NCBI GenBank assembly: GCA_049792875.1
Contig: JBARBI010000017.1
Span: forward strand, 1 to 30,473
Origin: Sulfotelmatobacter sp049792875
GTDB taxonomy: Bacteria; Acidobacteriota; Terriglobia; Terriglobales; Acidobacteriaceae
Direction: 5' to 3'
DNA: 30,473 bases
A program made the translations under genes and the position numbers. The notes beneath the pieces were generated by a model. It was not told the DNA's origin, ran no database searches, and saw nothing but the letters and a program-made list of their open reading frames with translations. Positions 23,382-30,473 of the stretch are shown piece by piece. The first letter of the stretch is position 1; each line of letters opens with the position of its first letter.

Positions 23382-24671
23382 ATGACTACCCGAAGCATGG
23401 TTTTCGCGTCACTATCGTTCTTAATTCTCATCGGCAACGCTGTGGCCCAGTCGCAGTCTGCCCCGGCTCACCCGATCGTGCTGCGAGCCGCGCGCCTGCT
23501 GGACGTCAAGACCGGAAAGGTCATTAAGCCGGGAGAAGTTCTGGTGCAGGGTGAACGCATCGTCGAAGCAGGGACCACGGTCAAGCATCCCGCTGCCGCA
23601 GAAGTGATTGACCTGGGCGATCGCACACTCCTTCCCGGTCTGATTGATGCGCACATCCATCTTTTCCTCCATCCCGGCGCGGAGGATCTGCAGACCGTGC
23701 AGGAATCGGTGCCGGAGCGAACGATCACCGCAACACTGGCGGCACGTGAAGACCTGATGGCGGGCTTCACCGCGGAACGTGACATGGGCACCGAAGGCGC
23801 AGGCTCGGCCGACACGGCTGTTCGCAACGCGATTGATGAAGGCCGCATTCCCGGCCCCCGACTGCGCATCAGCGGCAACGCCATCAACATCCTCGGCGGA
23901 CACGAGGATGCCCTGGGGTTCAACCCGGAGCAGCGCGTTCTCCCCAACGCGAACTACGCCAACAGCGCGGATGAACTGGTTGCGGTCATGCGGCAGCAGT
24001 TCAAGGAAGGTGCCGATTTCATCAAGATCTATGAGACCGGGGCTGATTCGCTGCGGGATGGAAAACTCTCGACCCCGTATCAGTACACGGAACCGCAACT
24101 GGAAGCGGCCGTGAAAGAAGCGGCGCGGGTGGGCCGGCACGTAGCCGTACACGCCACCGGAGAACCGGGCACACTCTACGCCGCGCAGGCGGGCGTGGCG
24201 TCCATTGACCATGCCGATCAGCTGAGCGAAGAGACCATGCAACTGATGGAAGAGAAGCAGATTTTCGCCGTCCCGACGTTCGCGATCTTCGAATATTTTG
24301 CCGAGCACGCCGCCACGCCCGAACAGGGCGCGCGCCAGCATCGCATGCTAGATGTGAAAGTGCAGGAGTTCAAAAAGCAAATCGCCGCGGGAGTGCCGAT
24401 GGCCGTGGGATCCGACGTAGGTCCGTTTCCTCATGGTACTCAGGCGCGCGAGCTTGTGCTGATGGTGAAGTACGGCATGTCCCCCCTCGCCGTGCTGCAA
24501 GCGGATCTGCTCAACGGGGCGAGACTGCTCGGCTGGGAGGGGCAGATCGGGCTGCTGGAGCCTGGCTATTTGGCGGATGTGATCGCTGTGTCAGGGGACC
24601 CGTTGCAGGATGTCAACGTCTTGCAAAACGTTTCGTTTGTGATGAAGGGCGGAGTTGTCTACAAGAAATGA
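23382..24671 (+). CDS. Exported amidohydrolase (prolidase / imidazolonepropionase-like)
   Basis: Metal-dependent hydrolase of the amidohydrolase superfamily, 429 residues with a signal peptide (hydrophobic FASLSFLILIGNAVAQ). The active-site set is complete for a two-metal enzyme: H91 and H93 (DAHIHLF), bridging lysine K215 (FIKIYETGAD), H257 (VAVHATGEPG), H277 (SIDHADQ) and D345 (GSDVGP). Xaa-Pro dipeptidases and related periplasmic peptidases of soil bacteria have this layout. A frame running back to 22629 is not credible because it crosses a terminator and the opposing gene. The ATG at 23382 lacks a clear Shine-Dalgarno; ATG 23397 is the alternative. The substrate cannot be read from the sequence. 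Confidence 0.88.
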   Translation: MTTRSMVFASLSFLILIGNAVAQSQSAPAHPIVLRAARLLDVKTGKVIKPGEVLVQGERIVEAGTTVKHPAAAEVIDLGDRTLLPGLIDAHIHLFLHPGAEDLQTVQESVPERTITATLAAREDLMAGFTAERDMGTEGAGSADTAVRNAIDEGRIPGPRLRISGNAINILGGHEDALGFNPEQRVLPNANYANSADELVAVMRQQFKEGADFIKIYETGADSLRDGKLSTPYQYTEPQLEAAVKEAARVGRHVAVHATGEPGTLYAAQAGVASIDHADQLSEETMQLMEEKQIFAVPTFAIFEYFAEHAATPEQGARQHRMLDVKVQEFKKQIAAGVPMAVGSDVGPFPHGTQARELVLMVKYGMSPLAVLQADLLNGARLLGWEGQIGLLEPGYLADVIAVSGDPLQDVNVLQNVSFVMKGGVVYKK

Positions 24672-24854
24672 GCGCCCCTGCTCCGAAGGTAAACCGCGGG
24701 CGAAGACATGCAAAAGAGTGCACAGCGCATACGACTCTCATTCGAAACACAAACTAAAAGGTTGATTGTGAGCAGCTTGCCGCGATTCTAATGTGGTGCG
24801 CGCGGTCTCCCGATTGCGCCGTCCTGGGTGCTGCGCCGATCGTGGTGGGCACTT

Positions 24855-25358
24855 ATGACCTTCCGCAGATTCCTTGAAATCTTCCGCATGAGCGCTTTGG
24901 CGCTAGTGGTTGCCGTCGCCCTTGGTCAAGTCGTGCATGGCCAGGCTCCTCTAGACCATGCCTTGCTTGCTTCAGGACCGCTTCCGGAAGCCCCGACGCC
25001 GTCCGTGGAAGCTGCGCCGCCGGTGGTAGTCACGCCGTCACTCGTAGGCTCCGAGCACCAGTTCTGGGACAAGCAGAATCGCGTGTTGTTCATGGCGGCC
25101 GCCGCGATGAATGGCGCGGATTTCGTCGTTACTCGTGCCAACCTGCAAAGTGGCGGCCAGGAGTTGAATCCGGTGGTGCGCGGGTTCGGTCGCTCCACGG
25201 CAGGACTGGCCGTGAACTTTGTCGGCGAAACTGCCGGCGTGATCGGTCTGAGCTACTTCTTTCACAAGACCGGTCACCACAAGCTGGAGCGGGCCGTCTC
25301 CTTCATCAACATCGGAGGCTCTGCCGGCGCGGTCGGCTACGGGCTAGCGCACCGGTAG
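24855..25358 (+). CDS. Small exported or membrane protein, unknown function
   Basis: 167 residues from ATG 24855 (the frame opens at a GTG, 24828). The N-terminus is a signal peptide or anchor (MSALALVVAVALGQVVHGQA), followed by a proline-rich linker and a C-terminal region. That region has three weakly hydrophobic stretches (LFMAAAAMNGADFVVT, GLAVNFVGETAGVIGLSYFF, VSFINIGGSAGAVGYGLA) and the motif QELNPVVRGFGRS between them. It resembles conserved hypothetical proteins of Acidobacteriota, but I cannot name a family. It ends 65 bases before a terminator. The 183 bases upstream of it hold nothing I can identify. Confidence 0.65.
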   Translation: MTFRRFLEIFRMSALALVVAVALGQVVHGQAPLDHALLASGPLPEAPTPSVEAAPPVVVTPSLVGSEHQFWDKQNRVLFMAAAAMNGADFVVTRANLQSGGQELNPVVRGFGRSTAGLAVNFVGETAGVIGLSYFFHKTGHHKLERAVSFINIGGSAGAVGYGLAHR

Positions 25359-25423
25359 GCCGCTTTCGCGAGTCCGAGTGAAAAAGCGAGGCCCCCGGAC
25401 CGAGTGCCCATTCCGCAAAGACT

Positions 25424-25453
25424 AAAGGCCGCCCCCCGTGGGAGCGGCCTTTT
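25424..25453. terminator. Intrinsic terminator between convergent genes
   Basis: AAAGGCCGC (25424-25432) pairs with GCGGCCTTT (25444-25452) around an 11-base loop. The right arm ends in TTTT and the left begins with AAA, so it can serve the plus-strand gene and, more weakly, the TonB-receptor gene that ends at 25497 on the other strand. Confidence 0.85.
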
Positions 25454-25496
25454 GACTGATGGGAGGCGTCAGACGGCAGCACCTCCGGTGGATGAT

Positions 25497-28400
25497 TTAG
25501 AACCGTACGCGGGCGGCCAACTGAATCGTTCGGTTGCCGCCAATGACCCCCTGCGCCGAGCCACCTAAATTGCCGAAACTAGATCCGGAGAACAGACCCC
25601 AGGGCTGCGGAGGATCGAGCCACTGATTGTGATTCAAGAGATTCGTGAAGACAGCCTGGAACTCAAAGGCCACTTGTTCGGTAAGCTTTATGTTTTTCCG
25701 AACACTGAAATCCATGTTCCAATACGCCAGGCCGGTGAGATAGTTGGTATCTCTTGTGTCTATACCGAGAATCGGGTTGCGGTAGCTGTTGAACGCGGTT
25801 TCTGGGTTCTTGAATATATTGACCGGGAACCCCCCTGTGCCAACGCCGTTTGATCCCGGCGTACCGTATGCGTGGCCGCTTTGAATGGGTGCAATCGGGA
25901 CAGCGGTTGCGAGGCTGTTGAAGTTGATTCCGTCCATCCCACCGAATTCCTGACCGGAGAAACCCGAGGTCCAGATCTGGAGCGGCTGGCCACTCCCCGT
26001 AGTGAATACCGTCGAAAACGTCCAACCGCCGAGGAGTCGTCCCTTCGCCCCCGTTTGGCCCTTGTAGAAGGGTGGGCTATACACGATGAACATGTTGTAC
26101 ACGAACTTGCGATCATAAAACTGCTTGCCGTACATTTCATTCAAATTGAAGGGATCATCCGGAGAGTACCCGCTGGTGGCCTGAACGAAGGCCCCGGTAC
26201 CCAGGGCCTTGGACCAGGTGAAGTTCGACTGCATCGTCATGCCCTTCCAGTCGGCCATCTTGAGCGTAACAAAAGCAGCATTGTAGTTTCCATGGCCTAC
26301 GCTGGCGTTGACTCCTACTCCCGATGTGAGCTGGCCTTGGCTCCCAAACGCAGAGCCGGCGATGGGAGTGTTCATCATGCTGCGCGGGAAATTGAAGGCA
26401 TCTCCTCCCCCGCCAGACGAGGAGCAACCGACCGTGGGGCAACCCACACCGGCATCCAGATCGCTCCACAACGTCCAGACTTGCTGGCCCGCAAGGTTGT
26501 TGCCTTCATTGGCCACCATGGTAGCGGTACAGTTCCCCGGCGCGCAGTAACCCGTACCGGACAGAGCGGCTTCGAAGAAGGGCTGTGCTGTCACGGCGCC
26601 CGCGTTTTTGGCGCAGCCTCCACCGGCCATTCCCGCAAAGCCACCGCAATACTGCATCACCACGTTGGCGTACGCTTGATCGAATCTCTGCTTCGGCCCA
26701 CCCGGCAGTCCCAGGGTCATCATGTAAGGCACTGCGTTGATATTGACGGGTTGGTACTCGTGGGTAATTCTGCGCCCGATGTAGCCGACCTCAAGAGTGA
26801 GCTTCCGCGAGAGCTGTCGCTGAATCGTGAAATCGAACGAGTCCACGACGTTGGGTCGGAAATGCGGATCCAAGGACTCACCCGCGCCCGCTGCGATGGC
26901 GTTGAATCCGGGAAAGTCGGGTTGTGGGAGAGTCGGGCTGGCCGCCGGAATGGGCGCGGTCAGACCGTCGACGCCAATTCGGAAGACATTGGCGGCACAA
27001 GTGGCGGCGCCACCCGGACAAGCGCTGCCGTTCGCCACGGGGACGAAATTTTGCACCGGCTGAATTAATCCAGTACCAAGAAGAGGTACCAGCACCAGAT
27101 CTACTCCATTGAGCCGGCCGTAAACCCTGCCATAGCCGCCACGAATGACGGTATCCTCATGACCGAACACTTTACCCATCGTGGAATTGCCGTCAAAACG
27201 AGGACTCCACGCTGCGGCGATCCGCGGGCTGAATTCACCGTAGAAAGGATCGTAGGGGTATTTTCGTCCGTTCTCGGTATTCCCCACGAGGTTGAATCCG
27301 ACCATGGGATTGTAGACTTCGCCTTGCAGGGCAGCCTGTTTGCGCGAGTTCAAGTAGGCCTGAAGATCAAGCAACTGGTTTGCCTGATCCACCAGCTCAA
27401 CCTGCTTGCCGTTCTTCTCCACCGGCGGCATCTCCAGCGTCCAACCCAAGCCGTAGCTGAGGGTGAAGGTAGGCTTCATGTGCCAAGTGTCGCTGAAGTA
27501 GACGTTGTAGTAAGGAATCGTGCTCTGGTCAAAAGCTGGTGTCAGGGGTGGATTCAACGCTAGATTCGAGCCCGCGCGGGTGTATGCAATCTGCGCAATT
27601 GAAACGATACCCAGCGCGCCGGCGGCGAGAGCAGGGCAGTTTTGGATACTCGAAGTCGTACAAAATGGCAAATCCGAGTCCGTCGCCATCCCCGAGCCGT
27701 TGGCGCCGAGCCCAAGCTGATACACCGGTTGGTAATTGATGCCGCCGCCGTTGTCTGTGCGTTCGTGCCAGTTGAAGTTATGCTGGTACTGGCCACCGAA
27801 CTGCAGCAGGTGATTGCCTTTCAGCATCGAAACGTCGTCGCGAAGCATCTGGTCGTGTCCATCCCAGAAGCGGGTTCGTGTCTGCTGGGTGTTCACGTTG
27901 TAGGGACCAAGGTTTTCGGTGTGAGACTCGCCGGAAAATATTTCCAGCGCCCCTCCCAGTCCCGGCAATTGAGGTGTGTCTCCTGCTCTGCCCCACTGCC
28001 ACCAGTTACGAAGGAAGCTGTAATGAAAGTCATTCGTGACGTTGGGCGAGATGTTAGTCGTTAGACCCGCGACAAAATACCATGCCTGCTGCGGGTCACT
28101 GGACTGACTGACTGGGTTGCCCACTTTATCGCCGGAGAAAAAGCCGCCGATGTCAACCTGATCGGATGTGGCATTTAACCCGAACTTGAAATACCGATAA
28201 CTGGACATGAAGTGCCACTTCTGCGAAAAGTCATGATCCAGTCGCCCCACCATAAAATTGGTCTTCTGGGGCAGCTTCACATTGGAGGTGAATCCGAGCA
28301 CGTTGACGCTGTCGCAGAGAGTGTTGATGCAATTGAAATTAGAAGCGGGCTCATACTTTTGCCAAACCTGTTGAACGAGCGGATTAATGCCGATCCCACG

Positions 28401-29579
28401 CGGGTCGCAAGGACCTGCACAACCGCTGTTGGCCGCGATGGAGGTATTGGTAACAGGGTCCATCACCGCGGTAGGGTTGAGGTTGTAAATCGTGCCCGTC
28501 ACCGGGTCGGTGAGCAGGCCGACCTGCAGGCGCGGCGACGGGACATCCCGATTAATGCTCACGGAGTTGTCGGGCCAGCGAAAACCCTCATAGTTGAAAA
28601 AGAAGTAGGTCTTTCCCCCCAAGAGGTCCTTTGGGATGAGCGGGCCGCCAATCGCTCCCCCAAACCGGTTGTAATGGAAACTCGGGAGGTTGCCGGCCGA
28701 TTGCCACGAATTTGAGGACCAGTTGTTGTCGAGATAATAGTCGTACGCCGTGCCGTGCCAGGAACTGGTGCCGCGTTTGGTAACGACCTTGACTTCGGCG
28801 CCAGACGAGCTATTGAAGTCGGCAGTCTGCCCGGCAGTATTGACTTTGAACTCCTCAACGCTGTCTTGCGGCGTCGGCATTACGCCGGTCGGTTGACCGG
28901 TCAGGTAGAAAGTGTTCTGCGCAGCAATACCGCCGGTTGGGTCGCCGGCGTAGGTGCTGGTATAGGTGGACATGTTGCCGTCCATGTCGTTGCTGTTGTT
29001 GCCGCCGTCGAGCGAAAAATAGCTCTGATCGTTGACCGTCCCTCCGACGCTGCCCTCGGGGCTGACCCCGGGCTGCAGTTCAACGAAGGTGCTGACGTCA
29101 CGGCCTATGCTGGGCAGCGCGTCCAGCGCGGCGCTAGTGATGGTGTTGCCCACGGTGGCGTTCATAGTCTGCAGTTCGGAACTGGCCGCCGTGACTTCGA
29201 CCACAACATTGCTGGTACCCACGTGCAAGGCCATGTTCACCGTGGTCGCGCTCCCGACTTGCACCGTGGCTTGCGTCTTGGTGGTAGAAAAGCCTTGCTT
29301 GCTGATGCTCAGTGCGTATGTGCCTGGGGCAACATCGACGAAGACGTATCGTCCGGCCTCATTGGTTGCGACCGAATGCGAGGTCTTCGTGGAGGCATCG
29401 GTGAGGGTGACTGTCGCGCCATTCACAAGCGCGCCGCTTTGGTCGGTCACCGTTCCGGCGAGGGTGCCGGTCGAGGTTGATTGCGCCCAAGCGAGCGGAG
29501 AGTTGCTCAGCCAGAGCACGGCCGAACTGACAAGGAGAACAGCGAGCAGAGAGTAAGACATCTGGCCACGGATGCGCAT
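25497..29579 (-). CDS. Oar-like TonB-dependent receptor with carboxypeptidase-regulatory domain
   Basis: Large outer-membrane transporter, 1360 residues. A signal peptide (LLAVLLVSSAVLWLS, LAWAQ cleavage) is followed by a carboxypeptidase regulatory-like beta-sandwich (about 38-115; GTLAGTVTDQSGALVNGATV ... APGTYALSISKQGFS). Then come a plug domain (from about 130; TITSAALDALPSIGRDVSTF) and a long beta-barrel whose last residues are AARVRF, the aromatic OMP end signal. This Oar-like architecture is strongly expanded in Acidobacteriota and is usually linked to uptake of oligosaccharides or other large nutrients; the substrate here is unknown. The start ATG 29579 has AGGAGGG seven bases upstream. 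No TonB, ExbBD or sugar-binding partner is adjacent, and a terminator lies 45 bases after its end. Confidence 0.95.
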   Translation of the reverse strand: MRIRGQMSYSLLAVLLVSSAVLWLSNSPLAWAQSTSTGTLAGTVTDQSGALVNGATVTLTDASTKTSHSVATNEAGRYVFVDVAPGTYALSISKQGFSTTKTQATVQVGSATTVNMALHVGTSNVVVEVTAASSELQTMNATVGNTITSAALDALPSIGRDVSTFVELQPGVSPEGSVGGTVNDQSYFSLDGGNNSNDMDGNMSTYTSTYAGDPTGGIAAQNTFYLTGQPTGVMPTPQDSVEEFKVNTAGQTADFNSSSGAEVKVVTKRGTSSWHGTAYDYYLDNNWSSNSWQSAGNLPSFHYNRFGGAIGGPLIPKDLLGGKTYFFFNYEGFRWPDNSVSINRDVPSPRLQVGLLTDPVTGTIYNLNPTAVMDPVTNTSIAANSGCAGPCDPRGIGINPLVQQVWQKYEPASNFNCINTLCDSVNVLGFTSNVKLPQKTNFMVGRLDHDFSQKWHFMSSYRYFKFGLNATSDQVDIGGFFSGDKVGNPVSQSSDPQQAWYFVAGLTTNISPNVTNDFHYSFLRNWWQWGRAGDTPQLPGLGGALEIFSGESHTENLGPYNVNTQQTRTRFWDGHDQMLRDDVSMLKGNHLLQFGGQYQHNFNWHERTDNGGGINYQPVYQLGLGANGSGMATDSDLPFCTTSSIQNCPALAAGALGIVSIAQIAYTRAGSNLALNPPLTPAFDQSTIPYYNVYFSDTWHMKPTFTLSYGLGWTLEMPPVEKNGKQVELVDQANQLLDLQAYLNSRKQAALQGEVYNPMVGFNLVGNTENGRKYPYDPFYGEFSPRIAAAWSPRFDGNSTMGKVFGHEDTVIRGGYGRVYGRLNGVDLVLVPLLGTGLIQPVQNFVPVANGSACPGGAATCAANVFRIGVDGLTAPIPAASPTLPQPDFPGFNAIAAGAGESLDPHFRPNVVDSFDFTIQRQLSRKLTLEVGYIGRRITHEYQPVNINAVPYMMTLGLPGGPKQRFDQAYANVVMQYCGGFAGMAGGGCAKNAGAVTAQPFFEAALSGTGYCAPGNCTATMVANEGNNLAGQQVWTLWSDLDAGVGCPTVGCSSSGGGGDAFNFPRSMMNTPIAGSAFGSQGQLTSGVGVNASVGHGNYNAAFVTLKMADWKGMTMQSNFTWSKALGTGAFVQATSGYSPDDPFNLNEMYGKQFYDRKFVYNMFIVYSPPFYKGQTGAKGRLLGGWTFSTVFTTGSGQPLQIWTSGFSGQEFGGMDGINFNSLATAVPIAPIQSGHAYGTPGSNGVGTGGFPVNIFKNPETAFNSYRNPILGIDTRDTNYLTGLAYWNMDFSVRKNIKLTEQVAFEFQAVFTNLLNHNQWLDPPQPWGLFSGSSFGNLGGSAQGVIGGNRTIQLAARVRF

Positions 29580-30123
29580 TGCGAAGCCCTCCTGGATCGA
29601 AGACTGATCCCGCGACGACTAGCGGGAACTTCTGTCTTGCTACGGCTCTTTCCTGAGAAGCCACCGGGAATCGGGATCAGCACCGACGAAAGACATCACC
29701 GAAAACCAGGACGATGCGCCCGAAACCCCCAGATAGGCCGGGAACATTACCACCATTAAATGGCCAAAAACAAGTAGTAATTGCAAGGATTCAACATTCG
29801 AACTGGAATCCACGTAAAATATTGATAGCAAATAACATACCTTGATCTAAAGACGCGCAGCTGAATCTCCGCAAGATCACTATTTTGGGTTTGTCCTGCG
29901 GACAGAACACGGTTGTTGAGCATCCGGAAGAGTGCGAACTTCCGCTGCCGACACCGGTCACTCACATCTAACAAGGCGAGTGTATTTCGTCACTGACCGC
30001 ATTCTCCATTCGCGGGCAGTCTTTCAGGCCGTCCACGATATACCAGCAGGTTGGTAGTATTGCTGGACATAAGGGAGCGCCGCGGAAAATCCGCCGTGCC
30101 GAGCCCTATGGAGGGAACCGACT
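29580..30123. other. Intergenic region between TonB receptor and cysK
   Basis: A 544-base divergent region without a convincing gene. It includes an unusually AT-rich stretch (about 29750-29850), probably promoter DNA for the receptor gene, and a palindrome CCATTAAATGG at 29753-29763. The candidate operator upstream of cysK is listed separately. A 72-residue minus-strand frame here has no ribosome binding site or family motif. Confidence 0.5.
30041..30066. promoter_or_regulatory. Overlapping inverted repeats upstream of cysK
   Basis: TACCA (30041-30045) and TGGTA (30052-30056) form a five-base inverted repeat with a six-base spacer. CCAGCA (30043-30048) and TGCTGG (30061-30066) form a second, overlapping one. 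They are 58-83 bases upstream of the cysK ATG. Either an operator or competing leader hairpins are possible; no regulator is assigned. Confidence 0.35.
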
Positions 30124-30473
30124 ATGAGAATCGCGAAAGATGTCACCGAACTGATTGGCCACACACCTCTGGTGCGACTGAACAAGGTCACCGAAGGTTG
30201 TGTCGCTGAAGTCGTGGCCAAACTCGAAAGCCAGAATCCCGTGGCCAGCGTCAAGGACCGCATTGGCGTCAGCATGATTGCCGAGGCCGAGCGGGAAGGA
30301 AAAATCCAGCCCGGCAAGACCGTGCTCATCGAGCCGACCAGCGGAAATACCGGCATCGGTCTCGCGTTTGTCGCCGCGGTTAAAGGTTACAAGCTGATTC
30401 TGACGATGCCCGAGACCATGAGCCTTGAGCGGCGCGTCCTGTTGCTTGCCTTCGGCGCGGAGATCGTGCTCAC
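30124..30473 (+). CDS. cysK: Cysteine synthase (O-acetylserine sulfhydrylase), 5' part
   Basis: PLP enzyme that makes cysteine from O-acetylserine and sulfide. Only the first 116 residues are in the window; the gene continues past the right edge. The start (MRIAKDVTELIGHTPLVRLN), the PLP-binding lysine in ASVKDRIG and the substrate loop PTSGNTGIGLAFVAA are typical of CysK. GGAGGG at 30110-30115 precedes ATG 30124 by eight bases. CysM and cystathionine beta-synthase share these motifs and cannot be fully excluded from the N-terminal part. Confidence 0.93.
   Translation, partial: MRIAKDVTELIGHTPLVRLNKVTEGCVAEVVAKLESQNPVASVKDRIGVSMIAEAEREGKIQPGKTVLIEPTSGNTGIGLAFVAAVKGYKLILTMPETMSLERRVLLLAFGAEIVL

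Noticed and set aside
25872..27068. Plus-strand open frame of 398 codons opposite the TonB receptor
   Set aside because: It is a shadow of the receptor gene, with no ribosome binding site or domain.
29756..29974. 72-codon minus-strand frame between the TonB receptor and cysK
   Set aside because: It covers AT-rich probable promoter DNA and shows no Shine-Dalgarno or family motif.
29980..29993. CRP/FNR-like GTGT-ATTTCG-TCAC upstream of cysK
   Set aside because: The left half-site has a mismatch and the spacer differs from the other boxes; too weak to add to the proposed regulon.

Overview
The window looks like a chromosomal segment of an Acidobacteriota genome (Koribacter/Terriglobia-like). 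This is inferred from the GC-rich sequence, an Oar-like 1360-residue TonB-dependent receptor with an N-terminal carboxypeptidase-regulatory domain, a BBP2-type porin and short GC-rich intergenic hairpins. There is no 16S rRNA gene in the window, so the assignment is inference. No tRNA, rRNA, CRISPR array, transposase or phage gene was seen.

Layout. (1) 67-3112, + strand: nitrogen-status signalling by the PII protein GlnB and its uridylyltransferase GlnD, separated by two back-to-back hairpins. (2) 3113-4190: about 1 kb with no convincing gene. (3) 4191-13499, + strand: an outer-membrane porin, then a complete CzcABC-type heavy-metal RND efflux system (adaptor, pump, outer-membrane factor), a KDPG-aldolase-family protein, a CadD-type cadmium transporter and a 63-residue FlbD-like protein. 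(4) 13570-15558, - strand: an SDR oxidoreductase followed by an exported aldose 1-epimerase. (5) 15695-21286, - strand: a tightly packed operon read right to left. It encodes a four-cluster ferredoxin subunit, an NrfD/HybB membrane subunit, a sensor histidine kinase with two cytochrome-c-like CxnCH motifs in its periplasmic loop, an NtrC-type sigma-54 activator and a bacterial archaemetzincin. (6) 21287-21911: a 625-base divergent control region with two CRP/FNR-type palindromes and two structured leader elements. (7) 21912-25358: a membrane-anchored GcvH-like protein lacking the lipoyl lysine, a small four-helix membrane protein (- strand) with another copy of the same CRP/FNR-type operator, an exported amidohydrolase and a small exported membrane protein. 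(8) 25497-29579, - strand: the TonB-dependent receptor. (9) 30124-30473: the start of a cysteine synthase gene, cut by the window edge.

Most interesting part. Region 5-7 may be an undescribed redox-sensing module. An electron-transfer pair (FeS + NrfD) without a catalytic subunit is translationally coupled to a kinase with a putative haem c sensor and its sigma-54 activator. A near-identical CRP/FNR-type operator links its control region to a membrane-protein gene about 1.5 kb away. The function is inference; the gene order, overlaps, motifs and palindromes are visible in the sequence.
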